The notes: generated by a model from the letters alone, not told the origin. 64,000 bases of DNA from DATKUC01 sp964553615 (GCA_964553615.1 CAZKMA010000020.1:7258-71257), one strand, 5' to 3'. Shown: positions 25,995-35,243, numbered from the stretch's first letter. Numbers and translations are program-made.

Positions 25995-26768
25995 ATGAAG
26001 TACGCGGGCATGCTGTGTATCGCAGCGGTATTGGCCTTTGGTACCGTGGCGTCGTCCTTCGCCGAGTCCTATAACGATCTGGTAGCGCAAGCGAAAAGTG
26101 AATATCAGGCAGGAAAGTTGAAGGCCGCTTTGCAGTCCTATGGCAGCGCTATCGCGCTCAAATCCGATGTTCCGGGAACATATTACAATCGGGGAATCGT
26201 TTACTACGATCTGAAGATGCTCGGGGAGGCAATCGCGGATTTTTCTCACGCTTTGTCCATTGATCCTGCGTATCGGGATGCGCACTTCAACCGGGGCAAC
26301 AGCTATTCGCTTGCCGGTGAGTATGCCAGGGCAATTGCTGATTTCACCTGGCTCATCGACAACCCGTCGAAAGATGCAAAACCCCCCGTAGAGGCGGCGG
26401 TATACAACAATCGTGGCGTTGCGTATTTTCATCTCAAAGAGAACGCAAAAGCCCTGGCGGATTTCGTACGGGCTATTTCTATAGATCCTCGGTATGCCGA
26501 GGCGTATTACAATCGAGGCAACGTTTTGTATGATGAAAAGAAGCCGAAAGAGGCCGTTGCCGACTATGACAGGGCAATTTCCATGAATCCGACATATCGG
26601 GATGCATACTACAATCGCGGAAATGCGTACTACGAGCTCAAAGATTCCACCAAAGCCATTGCCGATTACCAGAAAGTGATAAGTATCGACAAAGGATTTG
26701 CGGACGCATACTACAATCTTGGTCTTGCATATATCCAGCTGTCGGATTCAATGAAAAAGACGAAGTAA
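25995..26768 (+). CDS. Exported tetratricopeptide-repeat protein
   Basis: 257 residues: a signal peptide (about 1-24, ending SSFAES) followed by about six TPR units of 34 residues, recognisable from repeated YYNRG...A...Y..AI..P patterns. It probably acts as a periplasmic or envelope protein-protein scaffold. I start at ATG 25995, preceded by GGAGGAG, rather than the upstream in-frame ATG at 25962, because this places the signal peptide at the N-terminus. It lies just upstream of ackA, with no functional link evident. Confidence 0.88.
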   Translation: MKYAGMLCIAAVLAFGTVASSFAESYNDLVAQAKSEYQAGKLKAALQSYGSAIALKSDVPGTYYNRGIVYYDLKMLGEAIADFSHALSIDPAYRDAHFNRGNSYSLAGEYARAIADFTWLIDNPSKDAKPPVEAAVYNNRGVAYFHLKENAKALADFVRAISIDPRYAEAYYNRGNVLYDEKKPKEAVADYDRAISMNPTYRDAYYNRGNAYYELKDSTKAIADYQKVISIDKGFADAYYNLGLAYIQLSDSMKKTK

Positions 26769-26814
26769 CCCAAACTCACTGACCCACAGGGAAGCGTACA
26801 CTACGGAGGAGTAC

Positions 26815-28032
26815 ATGAACGGCAACAACAATGTACACAACACCATTCTGATCATCAATTGCGGCAGCTCATCGCTCAAGTATGAGGTTTATCGGATGCC
26901 GCAGAGGGAGAGCCTGGGAAAAGGACAGGTTGAACGGATAGGACTTGCGGATGGGAACATCGCGCAGGAGTCGGCGAAGGGCAAGTATCGCAGAGAAGGC
27001 GAAATACCGGACCATGCAACGGCAATTACACTCATGAGCGAGGCACTCACCGACCCCGAGTTCGGAATCCTCTCGAGCATTGAAGAGGTTACCGGCGTAG
27101 GTCACCGGGTGGTCCATGGTGGAGAGAAGTACTCCTCCTCGGTCGTGATTGACGAGGACGTCCTCTCGGCGATAAAGGAAAACATAGAGCTCGCGCCGCT
27201 CCACAATCCTGCAAATCTTTCTGGAATCCGTGAGGCGATGAAGATTCTGCCGGACCGAAAACAGGTGGCAGTCTTCGATACGGCATTTCATCAGACGATG
27301 CCGCCGTCGGCGTATCTTTACGGAATTCCACGGGAACTATACGACGAGTTCAAAATTCGTCGATACGGTTTCCATGGGACGAGTCATCGCTACGTGTCCG
27401 CGGAGGCGATCAAGTTCATGAAACGTTCGTCGGAGAATACGAATGTCATATCGTGTCACCTCGGAAACGGCGCGTCGATTACGGCAATCAACAATGGACG
27501 CTCAATCGATACATCCATGGGGTTCACGCCGCTTGAGGGACTTGTTATGGGGACTCGAAGCGGTGACCTGGATCCACAGATCCTGCTCTATCTCATGGAG
27601 CGGGGTTACTCTGCGGCCGAACTGAATCAGCTTCTGAACAAGAAGAGCGGCTTGCTCGGGCTCTCCGGTATTTCAAGTGATTTGCGAGACATTGAGAAGG
27701 CCGCCGATGAGGGAAACCAGCGAGCGATCGACGCTCTGGAAGTCTATGCGCACCGAGCCCGGAACTATATCGGAGGATATGCGGCAAACATCGTGAAGGT
27801 GGACATTCTCGTTTTCACCGGTGGCATCGGGCAATACGGCATCAAGATGCGAGAGCGGATCTGCCATCGCCTGGAAAACCTCGGTATTGTCATGGACTAC
27901 GAGCAGAATCAGAAAAACGGTCCGAAGCAGGGTATCATTTCAACCGACTATTCACCGACAACCATCGTCGTCATTCCGACGAACGAAGAGTTGCAGATAG
28001 CCATCGATACCCACGAGCTCATCTCGGCGTAA
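26815..28032 (+). CDS. ackA: Acetate kinase
   Basis: Converts acetyl phosphate plus ADP to acetate plus ATP, the energy-conserving step of acetate fermentation. 405 residues, full length. Motifs: N-terminal INCGSSSLKYEV, GHRVVHGGEKY, FDTAFHQTMP (catalytic Asp), GFHGTSHRYV, CHLGNGAS and FTPLEGLVMGTRSGDLDP. GGAGGAG precedes the ATG. No phosphotransacetylase gene is adjacent. Confidence 0.97.
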   Translation: MNGNNNVHNTILIINCGSSSLKYEVYRMPQRESLGKGQVERIGLADGNIAQESAKGKYRREGEIPDHATAITLMSEALTDPEFGILSSIEEVTGVGHRVVHGGEKYSSSVVIDEDVLSAIKENIELAPLHNPANLSGIREAMKILPDRKQVAVFDTAFHQTMPPSAYLYGIPRELYDEFKIRRYGFHGTSHRYVSAEAIKFMKRSSENTNVISCHLGNGASITAINNGRSIDTSMGFTPLEGLVMGTRSGDLDPQILLYLMERGYSAAELNQLLNKKSGLLGLSGISSDLRDIEKAADEGNQRAIDALEVYAHRARNYIGGYAANIVKVDILVFTGGIGQYGIKMRERICHRLENLGIVMDYEQNQKNGPKQGIISTDYSPTTIVVIPTNEELQIAIDTHELISA

Positions 28033-28042
28033 AAAGGTTCCG

Positions 28043-29596
28043 ATGCGCGCAGCGGATCTGGTCTCCGTTTCCGGCGGTCGTTCACTTCACCGCATAATAA
28101 CTGCCGACGCATTCTCAGAGTCCCGGCGTTGCATGCGCAGGGGATGTCGTCTCGTGAAAGATCGGGAAGTCGGTGGCTCACGAGAGTTTGGATATGAGCA
28201 GCGATTCCGCAAGATGCAGTACCGGGAGCTCGTGTCCTACGCGCACCGGCGGTCCCCGGATATCGTCGTTGACGGGACGGACCCAGGAGCAGAATATCCG
28301 GATCTGATTGCAGCACATCGGAGAACCGTTGAACTCATGCGGGAACGCGTCCCCATTGCCGACGGCTGGTTCGTGTCGAACGACTGCGCCGCATTGATTC
28401 CTATTCTTGCACCGACCTCAGGAACAGATGGATGGGATCTGGAATTCATCCATCCGGCTGCGCGCACCAAAGCCCGCCATATTCAGGAAGCCGCATTCGC
28501 GCGGGCATGTCTGGCATCTGCGGGAGTTCGTGTGGAAAACGTCCGGTTGCTCTCGGTGAATCGGAACTATATCCGCAAGATCTCGGTCGATGTTTCGGAG
28601 CTCTTCCTGGTGGAGGACATCTCCCTCCTGACCGCCCGAATGCTTGAATCGGTGGAGGCAACGACGAACGAACTTCGCGCCGCCCTCGATTCTCCGACAG
28701 AAACGCTCCCCCTATGCCACCGGCCTGCAGGGTGTTCGGCGTGCAGGCCAGCGCTTCCCGAGCTGCCGAAACACAACCTGTTTACCCTCTACCACGGTAC
28801 GGATCTGTCTCAGGAGTTATTCCGGGAACGGGTGATAGATCTTCGGGATCTCCCGACAAACATCTCTCTATCCGAACGACAGAAAATACAGTTGCAGGCG
28901 GTCCGTTCAGGTGAACCTCAGATTGACGTGCCGGGACTTGAGCGGTTCCTTGCAAACATACTGTACCCGCTCTCTTTCCTTGACTTTGAGACGTACTCTG
29001 TATCCGTTCCGCCCTTTCCCGGGATGCGCCCGTGGCAACATGTGCCATTTCTATACTCTCTCCATCTTCAGGAGAGCGAAGCGGCAGATGCGATCCGTGC
29101 CGGTCACATGGAGCCGGCCGGGAAGGACGGCAGACGGGAGCTGCTTGAATCGCTGATTGAATCCATCTACTCGACCGGCTCGGTCGTCGTGTTCGGCAGC
29201 AATTTCGAGCGGTCAATGCTGAACTCGCTTGCGGAAGCGTTCCCCGAATATCGTGCGGCCGTGGACACTATTACTCCCCGAATCGTTGACCTCTCGGTTC
29301 CCTTTCAGAGCTTCCTCTACTATCACCCGGATCAATTGGGAAGGATGTCGTTGAAGTCGATCCTTCCCGCGCTTACCGGGTTCGGATATGAGAATCTGAT
29401 GTTTTCAGACGGGCTTGAAGCAAGCGTTGCGTACTATCTCAGCTCGCACGGTGCCGCAGCAAAGACGACCGATTCGCCTGCCGTCGGCGCCGAGAGAGAA
29501 TTGATACGTCGAAGCCTGAGCGAGTACTGCGCAATGGACACCGGCGGACTCGTGTCCATACTGCGCGTACTTCAGGATGCGGTCAGAACTAAATGA
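28043..29596 (+). CDS. DUF2779 nuclease-like protein
   Basis: 517 residues. The C-terminal half matches DUF2779, related to DEDD/RNase H-type exonucleases: the first acidic pair in FLDFETYS (D314, E316), a segment GSNFERSMLNSLAE, and a late aspartate in EYCAMDTGG (D499). The N-terminal half contains Cys pairs (CMRRGC; CHRPAGCSAC) and a Cas4/RecB-like feel, but I cannot confirm a PD-(D/E)XK site. No CRISPR array or cas gene is nearby. Starts 10 bp after ackA with AAAAAGG upstream, and converges with the acyl-CoA synthetase, overlapping by 8 bp. Confidence 0.72.
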   Translation: MRAADLVSVSGGRSLHRIITADAFSESRRCMRRGCRLVKDREVGGSREFGYEQRFRKMQYRELVSYAHRRSPDIVVDGTDPGAEYPDLIAAHRRTVELMRERVPIADGWFVSNDCAALIPILAPTSGTDGWDLEFIHPAARTKARHIQEAAFARACLASAGVRVENVRLLSVNRNYIRKISVDVSELFLVEDISLLTARMLESVEATTNELRAALDSPTETLPLCHRPAGCSACRPALPELPKHNLFTLYHGTDLSQELFRERVIDLRDLPTNISLSERQKIQLQAVRSGEPQIDVPGLERFLANILYPLSFLDFETYSVSVPPFPGMRPWQHVPFLYSLHLQESEAADAIRAGHMEPAGKDGRRELLESLIESIYSTGSVVVFGSNFERSMLNSLAEAFPEYRAAVDTITPRIVDLSVPFQSFLYYHPDQLGRMSLKSILPALTGFGYENLMFSDGLEASVAYYLSSHGAAAKTTDSPAVGAERELIRRSLSEYCAMDTGGLVSILRVLQDAVRTK

Positions 29597-31496
29597 ATAG
29601 CTCCCGGATCAGATCCTGATACTTATCGTGAATAACATGCCTCTTGATTTCCTGTTTCGCGGAAAGTTCCCTGCCAATCTCGAACTCTTCGCCAAGAAGC
29701 CGAAATCTGAATATTCGTTCGAAGTTCTTGAACCCATTTTTCGGGTTAATGCGTTCTGTAATTTCAGAGTTGAAGAGCTCGAGGATTTCGGGCCTGCGAA
29801 GGAGGGCTTCGTAGTCTCCGGTCGGAATGGAATGTGAGGACGCGAACTGCTCAACCGCTTCGCGGATTGGAAGGACGAGAGCCGCAAGAAACTTCTGGTC
29901 CTGACCGAGGACCATCACCTGCGAAACGTACATCGACTCGCATAGTTTCTGCTCAATCGGAAGCGGCTCGATATTTTCTCCGCCAAGCAGGACTATGGTG
30001 TCTTTCGCACGCCCAAGAATCTTCAACTCGTTGTCGAAGGTAAGCATTCCGAGATCTCCGGTATTGAGCCAGCCGTCGCTCGAAATTATCTTGTCCGTGT
30101 CCTCCGGACGCTTGTAATACCCAAGCATGACCTGGGGACCCCGCGCAAGGACGAGGCCCTTGTGGCCGGGCGGGAGCTGCTTTCCCTCATCGTCGACGAT
30201 CTTGATCTCAGTTCCCGGGAACACGGGTCCGACAGTGCCGGGAACCGGATGGTGCTGATCCCGGACCCCGAGGACCGGAGCGGTCTCGGTCAGACCGTAT
30301 CCTTCCAGGAGGAGAATGCCGGCCGCCGCGAAGAAGTTGTCCACGTCCTCAGGGAGAGCCCCACCTCCGGATATCCCCGCAATGAAACGGCCGCCGAGCC
30401 GTTCGTGGATTGCCTTGAATACCAGTAGATTCCCGAGTCCACGGAGAGGAGCCAGCAACAGGTACGGTATGATGGCGAGGAGGATTTCCAGTATTCGCGA
30501 GCGACGACGGAAACGCGGGCGGAGACCGCGGAGCATATACGATAACTGTGCATGAGTCGAACAGACGGTCACAAAAAAGTTGAACAGCGCGCGTTTCACT
30601 GCGCTCTGAGAGGCGACGTTCCGGTAAATGCCGGATTTCAGGGCGTCCCAGATTCGGGGCACAGAAGCGAGCCAGGTTGGTCGAATGGCCTGGAAATCCT
30701 GGAGCATGATCTTGCTGATTGGTTTCGAATAGGCAAGCGTAGATGCGGTTCCCAGAGCAACGTACTGCATGATCCGTTCGAAGGAATGCCACACCGGAAG
30801 GACACAGAGCCAGATGTCTCCGGGACCCATGTCGATCAACTGAGGAACACCTTCGACTTGATGAAGGAAGTTCCTGTGAGAGAGCATAACACCTTTCGGC
30901 TCACCGGTTGTTCCGCTGGTGAAAATAATGGTGGCAAGATCGTCGGCTTTCCCTTCATCGACTTCCCGCTCTATTATCTGTGGGTCCTTCGCGAGCACGG
31001 ACCGCCCCTTCTCCATGATTTCCGCGTAGGTGTATACATCCCAGCCGCGAAGCGAGTCTTTCACTTCACCACGATCAAACGCGCCGTCCAGGACAATGAT
31101 GGCCTTCAGTTTCGGCAGCGATTTGCGAATTTCGTGTATCCGGGTAAATTGCGTCTGGTTTTCGACAATGGCTATTGCACAATCTGCGAATCCCAGAATG
31201 TACTGGATCTCGGTTTTTGTTGAATCGCACCCGCGTGGTACGTCGGCGGCGCCGATGAAGAGCAGCGAAAGGTCTGCCACCAACCACTCTTTCCGATTAT
31301 CGGATATGAGGCCGACATGGTCTCCCCGTTTTATCTTAATTGAACGCAAGCCGGCAGACCATGTCTGGACTTCCCGGTACAACGCACTGAATGACGTTGG
31401 TTGAAACGTTCCTGACGCGTCTTTGCTGTACTGCGCCACGTGATCCGGGTACTGTTCCGAGATTCGCCTGAACAGCAGTGGAATTGTGGGTTCCAT
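29589..31496 (-). CDS. Long-chain acyl-CoA synthetase (AMP-forming)
   Basis: 635 residues. Activates fatty acids through an acyl-adenylate. Motifs: P-loop TIIFTSGTTGEPKG, the acyl-tunnel region GYGLTETAP and the adenylate-binding LNTGDLG. Size and pattern fit the FadD/Faa family of eukaryotic-like long-chain synthetases common in anaerobic bacteria. No signal peptide; probably peripheral to the membrane. An AAGGAG site precedes the ATG. It likely recycles exogenous fatty acids for lipid synthesis. Confidence 0.93.
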   Translation of the reverse strand: MEPTIPLLFRRISEQYPDHVAQYSKDASGTFQPTSFSALYREVQTWSAGLRSIKIKRGDHVGLISDNRKEWLVADLSLLFIGAADVPRGCDSTKTEIQYILGFADCAIAIVENQTQFTRIHEIRKSLPKLKAIIVLDGAFDRGEVKDSLRGWDVYTYAEIMEKGRSVLAKDPQIIEREVDEGKADDLATIIFTSGTTGEPKGVMLSHRNFLHQVEGVPQLIDMGPGDIWLCVLPVWHSFERIMQYVALGTASTLAYSKPISKIMLQDFQAIRPTWLASVPRIWDALKSGIYRNVASQSAVKRALFNFFVTVCSTHAQLSYMLRGLRPRFRRRSRILEILLAIIPYLLLAPLRGLGNLLVFKAIHERLGGRFIAGISGGGALPEDVDNFFAAAGILLLEGYGLTETAPVLGVRDQHHPVPGTVGPVFPGTEIKIVDDEGKQLPPGHKGLVLARGPQVMLGYYKRPEDTDKIISSDGWLNTGDLGMLTFDNELKILGRAKDTIVLLGGENIEPLPIEQKLCESMYVSQVMVLGQDQKFLAALVLPIREAVEQFASSHSIPTGDYEALLRRPEILELFNSEITERINPKNGFKNFERIFRFRLLGEEFEIGRELSAKQEIKRHVIHDKYQDLIRELFI

Positions 31497-31520
31497 ACCG
31501 TCTCCTTATGTAGTGGAAAG

Positions 31521-31548
31521 ATTATGCAGTGTATCACGATTCGCCCAA
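31521..31548 (-). promoter_or_regulatory. Possible promoter of the acyl-CoA synthetase
   Basis: Minus strand TTGGGC (31548-31543), 16-bp spacer, CATAAT (31526-31521). It overlaps the T-tract of the upstream gene's terminator, so termination and initiation are packed together. Confidence 0.4.
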
Positions 31549-31577
31549 AAAAAGCGCCCAGGTAGGCCTGAGCGCTT
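31546..31577 (-). terminator. Terminator of the exported 251-residue protein gene
   Basis: On the minus strand AGCGCTCAGG (31576-31567) pairs with CCTGGGCGCT (31562-31553) around a 4-nt loop, followed by seven T. Confidence 0.9.
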
Positions 31578-31621
31578 CACAGATTCGCCACGACGGTATC
31601 GTCGAAAGCTACAACTGCAGG

Positions 31622-32377
31622 TTACGGGCGGGTTACCATGAAATTCCGGAAATTCGCTGCCATGCCGTTTGTCCTGAAGGAGATATACTTCCCCTTCAAT
31701 TGAGAAGCAGGCAGATCGAAGTAGTACCATGTTCCCATTGCCGTCGGATCTTCTACCATGATACGTCCGGTATTGGTGTTCACGCGGATATTGATCGGTA
31801 CCTCGGCATGGAGATAGCCATTGTTCTGGACGTAGTTTATGAGGTCCTGAAGTGTAATCCCCAGCGCCGCCGGGATGTTCACATTCAGCTGTGGGTCCAG
31901 ACTCATATCCGTGTCGCTCCGGCTTCGATACACCTGTGCCCGAAACCCGTAGTGCTGCGGATAGTTCTTCGCAGTGGAGGCCCGCGTATCGAGGTTCAGC
32001 CACAGAAGGTACGATGTCCCGTTTCCCCAGGATTTTGCGCCAAGAGCCGGCTGGTCGACGGCAATGTGAATGCCGAAGCCTGCGTGGAGCCTGTTGTTCG
32101 CAAGATCCGTCTGGTTCATGTAACCGCCGCCCGCGTACTGTACCGTGAACGAAATCTCGTACTGGCCAGACTGATTGAGTGCGTGATCGACCCGGGCCAT
32201 CGGCGCCGTCGCATCGGTCTGCTCAAGCGCTCCGCCCATCGCGCTCCAGCCGCCGCTGCCTGCCGTCCATCCGCTCATCGAAGCAAAGTCGTCTTGTTGG
32301 AGAGTCTGCTGAGCTGCAACCGTAAACGGCAGCAACATCAGTAATGACGCTCCCAGTACCAGGGCGAACTTTTTCAT
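31622..32377 (-). CDS. Exported protein, probable beta-sandwich, function unknown
   Basis: 251 residues with a clear signal peptide (MKKFALVLGASLLMLLPFTVAAQ). The mature part begins DDFASMSGWTAGSGGWSAMGG, a pattern often seen at the start of concanavalin/LamG-like carbohydrate-binding sandwiches, and is rich in Tyr, Asn and Thr. No cysteines and no catalytic motif. A strong AGGAGG site and its own terminator make it a single-gene unit. It could be an envelope or secreted ligand-binding protein; I do not recognise a named family. Confidence 0.75.
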   Translation of the reverse strand: MKKFALVLGASLLMLLPFTVAAQQTLQQDDFASMSGWTAGSGGWSAMGGALEQTDATAPMARVDHALNQSGQYEISFTVQYAGGGYMNQTDLANNRLHAGFGIHIAVDQPALGAKSWGNGTSYLLWLNLDTRASTAKNYPQHYGFRAQVYRSRSDTDMSLDPQLNVNIPAALGITLQDLINYVQNNGYLHAEVPINIRVNTNTGRIMVEDPTAMGTWYYFDLPASQLKGKYISFRTNGMAANFRNFMVTRP

Positions 32378-32511
32378 CTTATCCTCCTAGTCCCAAATTG
32401 TTACCCCTGCACATGCTGTGAGTGCTTCGAATACCATGATAAGCCCTGTCGCGGACATGCACAACAATAAATTTTCGAAAATCGCCGCCAGGCCGGAAAT
32501 CGGCCGAAGCA

Positions 32512-32541
32512 TTGAACAGATTCCGGCTGGCGTTCTATACT
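32512..32541 (+). promoter_or_regulatory. yhbY promoter with almost no leader
   Basis: TTGAAC (32512-32517), 18-bp spacer, TATACT (32536-32541), then 8 nt to the ATG at 32550. Initiation is expected within about 2 nt of the ATG; no ribosome-binding site is present. Confidence 0.6.
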
Positions 32542-32549
32542 CCGTTCAT

Positions 32550-32891
32550 ATGAACGAACAAGACGCTTCCCGCAGCAATCATTTGCTGTCGAAGTCCGGG
32601 CGGCGTGCACTCATCAGGCAGGCGCACGGAATAGAACCGGTGGTAATGGTCGGAAAAAACGGGATCACTGACGAACTGATTGCTGCATGCGACAATGCCC
32701 TGAATGCGCATGAGCTCATCAAGGTCCGATTCCAGAACTTCAAGGACGAGTGTCGACCACTTTCTGCAACTATTGCCGAACGAAGCGAAAGCGTCCTGGT
32801 ACAGATCATCGGACATGTCGCAGTTCTCTACCGTGAGCATTCCGATCCGGATATGCGCCGATATTCCGCAATTGTAAAGCCTGCGCTTTGA
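32550..32891 (+). CDS. yhbY: YhbY/CRS1 family RNA-binding protein
   Basis: 113 residues. The whole protein is the CRM (KH-like) fold associated with pre-50S subunits: SGRRALIRQAHGIEPVVMVGKNGITDELIAACDNALNAHELIKVR, with the GKNG loop at about 34-37. It is a ribosome-assembly factor in other bacteria. I use ATG 32550 because it begins right before the domain; the frame is open upstream without support. The stop codon overlaps the -35 box of the next gene. Confidence 0.92.
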   Translation: MNEQDASRSNHLLSKSGRRALIRQAHGIEPVVMVGKNGITDELIAACDNALNAHELIKVRFQNFKDECRPLSATIAERSESVLVQIIGHVAVLYREHSDPDMRRYSAIVKPAL

Positions 32892-32917
32892 CAGTCGCCG
32901 CGGCGGGGCGCTATACT
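32888..32917 (+). promoter_or_regulatory. Alcohol dehydrogenase promoter with almost no leader
   Basis: Perfect TTGACA (32888-32893), 18-bp spacer, TATACT (32912-32917), then 8 nt to the ATG at 32926. No ribosome-binding site. Same layout as the yhbY promoter 376 bp upstream. Confidence 0.7.
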
Positions 32918-32925
32918 GTGTGATC

Positions 32926-34277
32926 ATGAAAATGTTTACCTGTTCCCGGGTGCCACAGCTCCACTTTGGTGAGGGAGCGCTGAACTCAGCGTCCGCCGTC
33001 CTGCGCAGCTTGAACGCAGAGCGAGTCGGCATAGTGACCGGCGGACGATCCTTCCGTGAGTCGGAGCACTGGCCCGCCTTGTTGAGTCGGTTGAGGGAGG
33101 ACGGTATTGAGATTCAAGACTCAGCAATTGATCACGAGCCGGATCCAGCATTTGTCAACGAAGTGACCGATCGGTTTCGGACCGCAGGGGTTCAGGCAAT
33201 CATGGGCATCGGCGGTGGAAGCGCAATTGATGCGGGAAAGGCCATCTCTGCACTCGCCACAATGGAAGGCGGGATTGAAGACTATCTGGAAGGGGTTGGG
33301 ACCTCCGAGCCCTCCGGACACAAGCTCCCCTACATCGCGGTCCCGACAACCGCGGGAACCGGATCGGAAGCCACCAAGAACGCGGTGATCAGCCGGCCTG
33401 GACCGGACGGATTCAAGAAATCGCTTCGTCATGACTCCTACGTGCCGGACGTTGCAATCATCGATCCGGATTTGTCGCTCAACTCACCACCTTCCATAAC
33501 TGCCGCGGCCGGACTCGATGCAATTACGCAGCTGCTGGAAGCATACGTTTCCACCGGAGCAACTCCCTTTACCGACGCACTTGCTCAAAGTGGTTTGCGC
33601 GCAGCCTCCCGGGGTTTTCTCGTGTCGCTTCGTGGAAGCAGGACCCTGGGCAANNNNNNNNNNNNNNNNNNNNNNNNNNNNNNNNNNNNNNNNNNNNNNN
33701 NNNNNNNNNNNNNNNNNNNNNNNNNNNNNNNNNNNNNNNNNNNNNNNNNNNNNTCGCCCCTGGCAAGGTCGCCCCTGGCGCGGGTGGTGCGGAAATTGAA
33801 GAATATCGGTCCGCGCGAGCGGACATGGCATACGCGGCCTATCTGTCCGGTATATGTCTTGCAAATGCCGGCCTCGGCATAGTTCACGGGATTGCCGGTC
33901 CGATGGGCGCGCGCTATCCAATCCCGCACGGCCTGGTCTGCGGTTCTCTCCTGCCGAGTTCTGTCCAGTTGACCATCGCGCTCCTTCGTGAACGGATGGA
34001 TGGCGTCCCGCGGGAAACAACGGAGAGAATCCTGCAACGGTATGCGAATGTCGCCGGGTATCTCGGCGGAACCGGAAGTGAAGATATGCAGACCCAGTGT
34101 GACGACCTCGTTCGGATTCTTGAAAAGTTCAGGTCGGAGGCCGCCCTTGAAGGTTTCCGGTCCTGGGGCGTGGACGAGAGCACAATTGCGGATGTTGCAG
34201 GTGCATCTTCCGGCAAGAGCCATCCGGTGCCCATCAGTCAGGAAGACATTTACCGTCTCATTGCTGCCCGGCTGTAG
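32926..34277 (+). CDS. Iron-containing alcohol dehydrogenase, interrupted by an assembly gap
   Basis: NAD(P)-dependent alcohol dehydrogenase of the iron-activated group. The 5' part has the cofactor motif GIGGGSAIDAGKA and PTTAGTGSEAT; the 3' part has the metal-binding region MAYAAYLSGICLANAGLGIVHGIAGPMGARYPIPHG. Between them lie 100 N (33654-33753), and the two parts are in different frames, so the true gap is not 100 bp. The 3' flank of the gap encodes APGKVAPGAGG from a 15-bp tandem repeat. The gene is probably intact in the organism. ATG 32926 has no ribosome-binding site but an adjacent promoter. Confidence 0.88.
33654..33753. other. Assembly gap (100 N)
   Basis: A run of exactly 100 N inside the alcohol dehydrogenase gene, the conventional size for a gap of unknown length. 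The right edge is a 15-bp tandem repeat (33754-33782), which probably caused the break. Confidence 0.98.
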
Positions 34278-34305
34278 CTTCGTCTGATTCGTGAGGAGAC
34301 ACCGA

Positions 34306-35235
34306 ATGAACCGTTTTCTGGCAGTCTGTCTGAATCCCACACTCCAGCGGACAATCGTCCTCGATACCCTGCGTGAGAACGAGGTCAATCGGAGCACCGA
34401 GTATTATCTGGACGCGGCGGGGAAGGGAGTCAATGTTGCACGAATTCTCGGACAGCTCGGAGCGAAGGCTGTCCATCTCACGCATGCGGGTGGACGCGAC
34501 CGCGATCTGCTCGTCGATCTTGCCCGCACGAGCGGAGTGGACGTCCGCGCCGTTGAATCGAATTCCGGGATCCGAACGTGTTATACGCTGATCTCCGGTA
34601 GCCGACACACGACCACAGAAGTTGTTGAAGAGTCGTTCCCGGTGTCCGACGGGACGGAGGGCCGGATACGGGACGAGTTTGAGCGGCTCATCAGTGAGAC
34701 TGATGTGCTAATCATAGGAGGAAGCAAGTCCGCGGGACTCTCCGACACCCTCTTTGCAGACATGACCCTTTCGGCAAGAAAACGGGGAGTCCGCGTTCTG
34801 CTTGACATCCGCGGCAAGGACCTGCTTTATGCGCTGGAGAGCCGCCCTGACGTGATCAAGCCCAACCTTGCCGAGTTCGCCGGCACTTTCGTGAACCGCG
34901 GTTCCGGCCTGCACGTGAGCGAGCATACGAAAGACGAAGAACTTCTTGCACAGGTGCGTGAAAAAATGCGGGAGATCCACGCCCGCTACGGGACAACTGT
35001 TGTCCTGACTCGTGGGGGCAATCCCACGCTCTTCTTTGACGGTTCCGAAGTCGATGAAATGCAGCCACAACTGCTTACGCCGGTGAACACGATCGGATGC
35101 GGAGACGCGTTTACTGCGGGTTTCGCAGTACGATGGGCCGAGGGACGGCCTCTATCCGAGGCCGTTCGTTCCGGGCATGAATCCGCCGCGCTGAACGCGC
35201 TTCAGATTCGACCCGGAACCATCAAGCAGGAGTGA
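34306..35235 (+). CDS. PfkB-family sugar-phosphate kinase, 1-phosphofructokinase/tagatose-6-P kinase type
   Basis: 309 residues. The N-terminus CLNPTLQRTIVL and the C-terminal anion-hole motif GCGDAFTAGF (usual GAGDS with Cys and Ala substitutions) place it with FruK/LacC kinases, which phosphorylate fructose-1-phosphate or tagatose-6-phosphate with ATP. Start ATG 34306 with GAGGAG upstream. No fructose or galactitol PTS gene is near, so the substrate is open. The neighbouring PPi-PFK is convergent with an 8-bp gap. Confidence 0.88.
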   Translation: MNRFLAVCLNPTLQRTIVLDTLRENEVNRSTEYYLDAAGKGVNVARILGQLGAKAVHLTHAGGRDRDLLVDLARTSGVDVRAVESNSGIRTCYTLISGSRHTTTEVVEESFPVSDGTEGRIRDEFERLISETDVLIIGGSKSAGLSDTLFADMTLSARKRGVRVLLDIRGKDLLYALESRPDVIKPNLAEFAGTFVNRGSGLHVSEHTKDEELLAQVREKMREIHARYGTTVVLTRGGNPTLFFDGSEVDEMQPQLLTPVNTIGCGDAFTAGFAVRWAEGRPLSEAVRSGHESAALNALQIRPGTIKQE

Positions 35236-35243
35236 CTCGTTGC

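Noticed and set aside
25875..26432. Open frame extending the phospholipase C-like protein upstream by 186 codons
   Set aside because: It runs antisense through the TPR gene and lacks family-like sequence; the PLC domain begins at the ATG at 25874.
28043..29596. Cas4-like protein as sign of a CRISPR locus
   Set aside because: No repeats or cas genes in the window, and the best match is DUF2779.
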